From assembly GCA_015680685.1 (NCBI GenBank), contig MNCI01036682.1, positions 1 through 64,000 of the forward strand: a stretch of 64,000 nucleotides of DNA, given 5' to 3'. Position 1 is the first letter of the stretch, and every line of letters starts with the position of its first letter. This document shows positions 56,197-64,000 of this stretch, piece after piece. The translations under genes were made by a program, and so were the position numbers. This DNA is from Gnetum montanum. Its lineage: Eukaryota; Streptophyta; Gnetopsida; Gnetales; Gnetaceae. The notes beneath the pieces were generated by a model. It was not told the origin of the DNA. It searched no databases and was given only the letters and a program-made list of their open reading frames with translations.

Positions 56197-56214
56197 TGGC
56201 ACTGTTGTCAGGGA
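56197..56214 (+). other. E5 primer-binding site
   Basis: TGGCACTGTTGTCAGGGA one nt after the 5' LTR. It resembles TGGCGCCGTTGCCGGGGA, the site described for Athila-type elements (tRNA-Asp), with C-to-T and G-to-A changes. Confidence 0.75.
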
Positions 56215-56336
56215 TAGTGCTAGTTATCTAGATTAGTTATATCATACAAGGTCACTGTACAAGAATTAATGATATATCTTTTAAGAAGAAATAATTATAA
56301 AAAGTCACATATAAATTCACACACAATTGCACAACC

Positions 56337-58110
56337 ATGCCTCTCCTACAAGACTATGATAATGCCATACCTAGTGAGGAAATTCATTGGAGAACCAACG
56401 AATTATATGACAATGAAGATTGGAGTACACGACTCAAATTGGGGGTTTCTTATAAACATAAACAAAGGCAACATCGTCCCAACGCACAAAAGCATAATTT
56501 ACCCGATGACAATGAACCCCTACTGGCCACTACAAGCCTAACGCAAATACAAGAGGTTGTTTGAATCTTTCGTAGGCATTGTAAAGAGAGTTGTCTACCT
56601 AGGCTCGATCTAAACAACTTTCACAATTTTTCAGAAGGCTATGACTTAAATCTGCAACAACATTTACAAGCCTTCTACGATGCCTACACATGGAACAACA
56701 TTGATAACAAATGGTAAAAACTCAAGCTCTTTCCTATGACACTCATTGGCCAAGCAAAAGTATGGTATGGNNNNNNNNNNNNNNNNNNNNNNNNNNNNNN
56801 NNNNNNNNNNNNNNNNNNNNNNNNNNNNNNNNNNNNNNNNNNNNNNNNNNNNNNNNNNNNNNNNNNNNNNNNNNNNNNNNNNNNNNNNNNNNNNNNNNNN
56901 NNNNNNNNNNNNNNNNNNNNNNNNNNNNNNNNNNNNNNNNNNNNNNNNNNNNNNNNNNNNNNNNNNNNNNNNNNNNNNNNNNNNNNNNNNNNNNNNNNNN
57001 NNNNNNNNNNNNNNNNNNNNNNNNNNNNNNNNNNNNNNNNNNNNNNNNNNAAAAGGAGAAATCAACCTATCTCAAGGAGGAAGAACCATATTTTCCAGTA
57101 CAACAATCATTAGAAGAAGTCGAGGAAAAGATCAATAAGATTTTGGAATGGACGCATAAAAAATGTGGAGAATATATTGATATTATTGGAGATAGAGTTT
57201 TGACAACCCGAGGAGTAGGACAAAATATCATTAGATAATCGAAAAAGAGGGATGAAGAAAATAAGAGCTCAACTACCAATCATATGTATCAATGCAACCT
57301 ATATGATCATCCCAAGGGCCAATGCCCAATCTTGTCACATTTATATGAGCATTGGGGAAGCACATTACACCTAGAGTTCATACAGAGATACTATGTTTGA
57401 TCATAGTGGCAACAATCCTAGTCATGGGAGAAGCCACTTCTAAATTGGAGACACCCTTCACATCATCAAAATTTAAATGCTTATCTAGTTCAACATCCTA
57501 TTTCCCCAACTGGGTCAACATACTCTATCTTGTTGCATTATCATTCTCCCCAATACTATTAGCCCATGTCTTCAGCATAACCACTGCCTTATGTACCTTA
57601 CAATTCTCCTAATTTTTAACGTTCTCATCCTTTCCATCCTTCCACATCGTCACCTATTGTTCCTGAGGTTTCTGCACCACAACAACAACCCACGAATGTT
57701 ACTTGTGCTACTATTGCCAACAACAGTGAGAGACCTCCTCAACATCGAAGACGTCCCTTCTTTAGACATGACCATAGGAAGGGACAACACAATTGCAAGG
57801 CCACTGCATTCTCTAACTTAGCACAAGTCCAACACTGTGGTGCACCCTTCTCTTCGAATCCAACACCTTGTGTTACTTCATTAGGGCCACGAACTAACAC
57901 TCCAACAACCATATGGCCCAATGAATACAGGCATGGAGAGTGAAATCCTAATCCTTGCATACCATCTTATGATCCCAAGTATCATAGTGGGTCAACTCTT
58001 TATTTGGGAACCACATCTCATAAATTGCACCAATATGCTTACTATAATCAATTTTGTGAACCCCAATGGGGTAAGTATGACCAGGTTTCAATGTTTCCAA
58101 CATGCAAGGA
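56337..58110 (+). pseudogene. gag: E5 gag remnant, interrupted by an assembly gap
   Basis: ATG 56337 (MPLLQDYDNAIPSEE) leads to NLQQHLQAFYDAY and FPMTLIGQAKVWYG, a typical Ty3 Gag core segment, just before the N run. After the gap QQSLEEVEEKINKILEWTHK and a zinc-finger-like CNLYDHPKGQCP (near 57295) follow, then a Pro/Gln/His-rich decayed tail to about 58110. Several stops and frameshifts. It differs from the Gag of E1-E4. Confidence 0.72.
56771..57050. other. Assembly gap (280 N)
   Basis: Run of N; no sequence information. It falls inside E5 gag. Frames that span it are not evidence of coding. Confidence 0.99.
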
Positions 58111-60043
58111 CCCTCATCTTTAATTTTTTAATCTTTTCCATGCTCAACTGTTTAGTTATGGGGGATATCCCCCATTCTAATAACAAGCAAGGTTAGCAAA
58201 TATTTTTCATTTTTCAATTTCTTGTTTTATCTTTTTGTATTTCTATCTTTTTATAAGTAATCTCATCTACTAATAAAACACTCACTCATTGGTTGAGGTG
58301 TGTTCTATGTTATCGAGTCTCAAATGATCAATTATTTGAATAGTGAGCCCATTACACCCACTCATCCATTCTACAAATAAGAGGTTCTGTTTGAGGGTAT
58401 AGTGATATTCTTGACATCCTTAAAACTTAAAATTAATTTCATGTTCATTGTACCCAGAATGAAGAAGGATGGACCAAGAGGGAATGATTAGGGTGTGACA
58501 TTAAGGGGACTTGTGGATTCTCTTTGGTGACATCTGTGAGAGTTATCACGTAATGCAGTTGTACTAAGATCCTTGTAGATCTAATGCAAAATGGGAGTAA
58601 GAGTAATCAAAGGGCACTTAAAAATCCAATGCTGTTCTAGGGGGTCCCACTAGAAAGACATGCACCCATGCCTAAAGGTTGGCGGCTTCTCTAGATTCAA
58701 CAATTGAAAAAGAAAGAAAGAAAAAAAACAAAAAACAAAAAAACATGCCACAAAGCGAAAATCACTCCTCCCTTGAACAAAACGCCAAGTGATTGTACAC
58801 CTCATTGTCATGGGATGAAACAATGCGGTGTCACTGATTTGAGGAATTGACTTGATCTTGATCTTGAAATGATGGGTTAATGACAAATTAATCATGCTTT
58901 ACATGTAGGATTCACTATGCCTTGGGTCAGTTACCTCCTGTCCCAATTTCTACAATCCCTTCTATACCCTGTCCCATCTCATTGTTCATCTAATTGTAAC
59001 TTGTGCCTTGTGCAGCATGGAATTCTTACCTCATTCTGGTGATATTTACATGTGTGTGTTTTGTGGAACCAGTGCAGATTACATTTAACCTTTCGAGTGC
59101 CCATGGACACTTTTAAGTGTGGTTACGCAAGGGCATTATAGGTTGGAACCTACTTTGGGGAGGATCCACTTGCATAATTTCTGTAATTTGCACTCATAAC
59201 CCATATTCCACACATCATTTATTACCCTTAGCATATTATCAACAATGTTCTTTCCCTTATTACTATCCCTCTAAATTCCAATGTTCCTATGAACCGTCAC
59301 ATGGCCTTTTTCTCTCCCTTACCACCTAAAGCCTTTAACAATCAATTCCACCCACATATAATTATTCGTGCCTTCAAAACTAACTAAATTACCCTCAAAC
59401 CCTTTAACACTTGTCCACATGTCCTTAATTTACATTGTTAATTTCAGAAAAACCTTCAAAATTTGTTATTTTTCCTCGAGCCTACACATCGATAGGCTAT
59501 CATGTACGTGATATCACGTCACATAAAACCTATATATACATTACCCCCCACAACACTTGCCATCATTTTCAACTATTCACGTGGGGGATTTTTTCAAATC
59601 CTTCTCTACGACTTGCGATTGCGTGACTCTTGCTTTCATACCTATATCTCGCTCACTGGTCCTCCAAATTTTCATTCTGTTTGAACCTACTGGAACCTGG
59701 AGTGTTCAGCTTAGTCGTGGGGGAGGGACACATATCGAATAGCGCATAACATTTTTGGAATTTTTCATCGCCCAAAGGACATTATCAAGGGTAATTAGTT
59801 ATAACATTAAAGATAATTGTGCCAAAAATAATTTCATCCCTTTAGGTATACCGGGAAACTAAATTTTGAAACCAACTAAGTAAAAAGGACTCATTATTTT
59901 AATCTTTTGGGAAACATCACACGGATATAAAATAAATTAACTAAGGCAAGTAGTAAGGTATAACCTAACTTTGGAAACAACCTTACTAATGATTGGCTCG
60001 TGTGATTGCAAATGGCCCATGTGATTGTAAATGGCCCTGAAAC
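58111..60043 (+). other. E5 internal region without coding signal
   Basis: About 1.9 kb between gag and ORF2. I found no RT, RNase H, integrase or protease motif. At 59494-59538 there is GGCTATCATGTACGTGATAT followed by TATATATA, resembling the start of the E5 LTR. Confidence 0.6.
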
Positions 60044-62819
60044 ATGGACAACAGGAAAGTCCTGCTTAAGGTGGAAGTAAATGACCTAGGAGAGGTGAAG
60101 GACAAGTCCTTGCTAGACAACATGAAGAGTAGGAGAATTAATAATTTAGCATTTACCAAGAAGAACCTGCTACTATACAATCAAGGCATGTAGAAGAAGG
60201 AGCTGTTGCAGCGCCTGAATAGGGACAACATCTCACGTTGTCCCAGGATTGTGTTCAGGCTATCCATGAAAGGTCCACATTCATTATGGTGATTATGGAA
60301 TTAAATTTTGAACCATTTTTAGAGTTTTCTCCAAAGGTTATTAGGGACCACCTCAAAGGGTCTCCCTTATGGCCTATCCTCTCTAAAAGTAGCGCCTGGT
60401 ACCTAGGGGAAATGTACCAATTTTGGTATAATAGAGAACAAGGCACCACAGTTAAGATTTGTGGTGTGACAATTGGTTTCTTTGTGAAAGCCATTTTAGA
60501 AGTATTAAACCTTCTAAATACAAGGCCACAGATTGTTCAGTTATCTACCCATTCAAACCCTGATGCATGGTGAGTTTGGTTGGAAAGGACGTATGGCAAG
60601 GATAAGAGGTTTGGAGAGTTGACGATGGAAGAGAGGATCTATTTTAAAATTGGAACATATCATCTCTTCCCCATGAAGGGCTTAAAAAGGATTTTAACAT
60701 ATGTAGCAAGGGGATGTGTAGTGTTGATGGGAAAGGTTAATGTTAACCTACCTCATCTATACTTTACAGAGATCCTGAGGAGGTTCGAAGAATGGAAGAT
60801 AGGGAAGATGGCGTTGCCTTTTCCTTGCCTTATCAGGAAGCTATGTTGACGTGCTGGTATCAGGGGATACACTAATGATGTCCTCCAAAAAGGCCAAAAT
60901 GCTTCATATGCTGAATTGTTAAAGCCACCAGCTGTAAGAAAAATCACTAGTGAGATGCTGGGATCGAAACAAGAAAATGAACAGACGGCAGGGCCAACTA
61001 CAACTCAACTTGTAATGCCTAGCCAAATTCCAAGCATGGGACCCAGCCAACAACAAGAATCAGGGCCCAGCATGGGCCAAGATCAACCACTGCCACTACA
61101 AGATTATAGACCGTCGATGAGCCATCTCAGGGCCATCGCTGAAATGGTCAATTGGGAAAGTCATGATGATGTGAATCTCTTCTGCATCATCAACGATACC
61201 ATATAGCCCATGGTTTCTTTGGTTCATGTAAGGGGTGAAGTGTCCATCCATACAGGAGGACGGGAGAGCACATGGTCACAACAGATCTCGGGGAATGTTG
61301 CATCATTCCAAGTGCAATTAGAAATTGGTGAAGGAGCCACAATGGTAGTCATGCAACACTAGGATGCAGTAGGAGTTGTAGAAGTGGTCAAATACCATAT
61401 TAAAGAATCATTCAATGTACATGTTGTGCCACTGGTAGATCTCACAGGAGCACGAGATGCTCAAAATTTGGCTGAAACCTCAATGACTCCTGCGGGACAT
61501 GAGGATGTATTGGATCGATTGCTATAAACAGGAAAAGTAATGATGTCCTTGTTTGACATCCCTCAAGATGTTATAGCAATTCAATCAGACCTCATTTCCA
61601 CCAAGGGGAAGCTGGTCTTGACAGAGATGAGGGCCGAGCATGTTGAAGTAGACGTGCAAAAATTGCAAGAAAGGCTCATGACCCTACAAGCAGCATAGTG
61701 GGACCCTTTGCAATTTATTCCCGCAGACCAGCTGGACAGTTTCAAAACTAAGAAACTGACCAAACTACTAACGAAGAATAAGAAGGTGGCACAAGAAAAA
61801 GAGAAGGCTATTTGGGATCCCTTTGTAGCACAAGCGCAAACTCATGCACATACCAAGGTACTAAAGGCCTTACAAGAGGAAAACAAGCAACTTGTTGTTG
61901 ACAACCTTCAGTTAACCTCTATGGAAAAGCAAAAGAATGTTCTCAAAGAACATTTCCATCAGTTGCAAGAATAATTCATCTAGGTCAACCAAGACATGAA
62001 CCATTTAGCCAGGGAGAATCAAACCCTCTTAATGGAGGAGGTATGCACCATCTGCCAAAAGATGACCATCAAAATAAGCGCATGGCAAAATGAGGCTAAA
62101 TGGCATGAAAAGCTCAAGGAGCAGTTCCGGGACCAGGTGGGGATGTACAAATAGATCATTGAGAAGGAAATCCATATGGCCAAAGCTCACATCAACGCTA
62201 TCAGTGCTCAACACACTAACTGGCAGGCCATACTAGACACATACGCATTGGTCCACCAAGCGAAAGTTAAGAACCAAGACCTGCAGATCTATGATCTTAT
62301 AGAATACATGGAGTTGGAAAACCTATGGTATGCCAACCTTACCATGTTAACAACAGGGTGCCCGAGAACAGAGCTCAAGCAACAGGTAGCCACCACCTAT
62401 AGAAAATATGAAATAGAATTTGTAGAGCATAAGAAGATACTACAAAAACTAGAGATTGCAAATTCTGAACTTAAGGTGGTTAAAACAAGCTACCAAGGAC
62501 AACAAGGTATCATAATAGATTTGGCTCGATGGCTTGTAGATTTCCAAGAATATAGAGACAAAGCTAGAGTCTACGAGGAGGAACGATGGGTGTTTGTGGC
62601 TTGGTATGTCAAGGCAAATCAAATGTTTCTGCAACTACCTTGCTCATGGGAAGTGCCGACTCCATCAAACATTAGAACATTAGCATGGTCAGTGCAAGAC
62701 CCCCAAATTGAAGAGGAGAGCCTCTAGGCCATACTTCAACACCATCAAGTTCCAAGACCTGGAGCACAAGACAAGGGAAAGACACCCATGGAGGAGCCAC
62801 CACCACCACGAACTACATG
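60044..62819 (+). pseudogene. E5 second ORF: plant-transposon-like domain plus coiled coil
   Basis: Starts at ATG 60044 (MDNRKVLLKVEVND), with one frameshift near 60230, and then stays in one frame to TGA 62817-62819 with about ten stops, mostly TAG. About 920 codons. The N-terminal third has AWYLGEMYQFWYN, VKICGVTIGFFVKAILEVL, GKDKRFGELTMEERIYFKIG and MALPFPCLIRKLC, resembling the putative plant transposon domain (Transposase_32-like) seen in Athila-type and host-fused ORFs. A Pro/Gln/Ser-rich linker follows (60990-61100), then a long helical, Glu/Lys/Gln-rich region (61600-62720), probably coiled coil. It lies sense to the LTRs, in the place of an env-like ORF. Function unknown. Confidence 0.7.
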
Positions 62820-62997
62820 AGTTCTATCAATTTTGTAGCTATAGGATTTTCTTTAGCATTCTTTGTATTGTGTCTCAATTTTGTTTTGATTTCACACTAC
62901 GGCATGAATCCATTCTTACCATTCAATAATCCCATACCTATCCACTATGTAATCAATGGAGCTTGTTCTCATTGTAACTCGAGGATGAATTTTCATT

Positions 62998-63011
62998 CAG
63001 TCGTGGGGGTA
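62998..63011 (+). other. E5 polypurine tract
   Basis: CAGTCGTGGGGGTA directly upstream of the 3' LTR start at 63012. A related AGTCGTGGGGGAGGGACA occurs near 59711. Confidence 0.6.
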
Positions 63012-63803
63012 TGATGAGCTATCATTTCGTCGGCGGCGATATCGCATACGTGATATCGCAGCCTATCTCCTCATCTATAAATAAGAGGTAGACAGGTTTG
63101 GTAGGTAGTTTATTAGTTCTTAGTTTTAAGTGTTTAGTTTCAAGAAGTTCTTCTCTTAACACTTTCCTCCCAGTGCATGCCCACAGTGTGGTGATTGTAA
63201 TTGTACGGCATCCTTATTCAAGTGTGACATACTTGGACACGCACATGATTAGAAATAAAGATCTAGATTACTTCATCATTGCAGCATTCACTTAGTTTAA
63301 TTATTTATTTAATTATTATTTACTGCTTTCTTAGTTAATATTTCTTCACCCTAAAATCTTGTTAAACGCGTAATGAGTACAACTTGATTACAAGCATTTA
63401 AGTGTGACTACTTGGTAACCCAGTAGCGTACCTAGGATCTTCGCTTGGTAATCCTACTGGTAGTCATGCACAAGGTCCAAGATGTGTATGGATGATTGAG
63501 GAACAAATACTCATCACACTTAGGCTAGCTTAGATTCTCTCTCACCCTCTCTCTCTTAGCCTAGTTAATATCATTTTCCATTACACCCAGGAGTAGCATT
63601 AGTATAGGAACACATCATACACCTCACTCTAGACTAAACCATACGTGATAAAGTTAACACTAGTCCAGATGGAAAGACAATGAATTATGACCTAAGGATA
63701 ACTATCTTGATACCACAACTAGTCCATCTGCGGAGTTTGACTAGATTGTGCATGAAACGCTCATATTATATGGTTGAGTGTAGGGGTACCTCGCCACTCA
63801 TCA
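63012..63803 (+). repeat. E5 3' LTR
   Basis: Direct repeat of 55384-56195, about 20 bp shorter because the palindrome and a duplicated TTAGTTC stretch are reduced. Confidence 0.92.
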
Positions 63804-64000
63804 AATTTTGAACTCAACTTGACATCCAAAAGGAGCTTATGGATGTTTGTGAAACTCAAATTAAGGAAGAAAAATTTTGTTATTTTTTATGTGAATTATA
63901 CCAACCTTTGTACCTAAAGCAAAATCTACTTGATATGCAAGTTGATCCTCTACCTTTGTTAGCAATACAAGGATGTAGAGTTGATCCTTTACACCTAAGA
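63804..64000 (+). other. Right flank with an open frame
   Basis: One frame is open to the window end and reads ELMDVCETQIKEEKFCYFLC, followed by ELYQPLYLKQNLLD. It is too short to assign and might be the host sequence or another repeat into which E5 inserted. Confidence 0.35.

Larger units (their letters stand above)
55384..63803 (+). mobile_element. E5: Athila-like LTR element without visible pol (8.4 kb)
   Basis: Bounded by direct LTRs (55384-56195 and 63012-63803) and flanked by AATGT (55379-55383) and AATTT (63804-63808), a likely target duplication with one change. Inside: primer-binding site, broken gag with a 280-N gap, about 1.9 kb without coding signal where pol would be expected, a long second ORF, and a G-rich tract before the 3' LTR. 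With no RT, protease or integrase it is probably non-autonomous, though N could hide a small part. Confidence 0.85.

Noticed and set aside
56664-57238. Frames spanning the N run
   Set aside because: Most of their length is unknown sequence, so they give no coding evidence; only the flanking Gag-like parts were used.
60044-62819. A viral envelope gene in E5
   Set aside because: I see no signal peptide or clear membrane-spanning segment; the content is a plant-transposon-like domain and a coiled coil.

Overview
The window is plant nuclear DNA made almost entirely of decayed, nested LTR retrotransposons. I see no bacterial-type gene organisation, no rRNA or tRNA gene and no confident free-standing host gene. 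The density and depth of nesting suggest a large-genome land plant; I cannot name the species. A run of 280 N at 56771-57050 is an assembly gap.

Five elements can be delimited. E1 (minus strand, 1-3807; enters from the left) has its gag, primer-binding site and 5' LTR. It sits inside the gag of E2 (plus, 3808-19084), whose 3' LTR ends at 19084. E2 in turn abuts the gag leader of E3 (plus, 19085-25211 and 44135-55014). E3 is split by the complete element E4 (minus, 25212-44134). E5 (plus, 55384-63803) stands alone, with two LTRs of about 0.8 kb. E1-E4 are Ty3/gypsy elements of the Tat type: each shows Tat-like parts, and E2-E4 have a second RNase H between the RT-linked RNase H and the integrase. 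E1 and E3 share one LTR subfamily, E2 and E4 another. E5 has an Athila-like primer-binding site, a gag remnant and a long second ORF, but no visible pol.

The striking content is a gene carried by E2, E3 and E4 in the same place, between protease and reverse transcriptase, always ANTISENSE to gag-pol. It has eight exons with matching splice sites (E2: 11734 to 7434 minus; E4: 32979 to 37577 plus; E3: 47652 to 23410 minus, interrupted by E4). It codes for about 1,090 residues: a short N-terminus, an FCP1/NIF-like HAD domain, a region resembling the plant-transposon (Transposase_32-like) domain, an acidic segment, a long helical region and an acidic tail. Exon lengths are nearly the same between copies (exon 2 is 450 nt and exon 6 is 114 nt in both E2 and E4), and exons 1-6 join in frame. 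A TATA-like box lies 159 bp upstream of the ATG in both E2 and E4. Because the introns are antisense to the retroelement genomic RNA, splicing of that RNA would not remove them.

Each element therefore has three units: gag-protease (sense), the antisense gene, and RT-RNaseH-aRNaseH-integrase (sense). Short repeats with a core like GGCCTAAAACTAGCA follow protease, precede RT and follow integrase. The LTRs carry subfamily-specific short words that recur in the introns of the antisense gene, and a hairpin near the LTR 3' end whose stem changes by compensating substitutions. All copies carry stop codons (mostly TAG) or frameshifts, so none here is expected to work as it stands.
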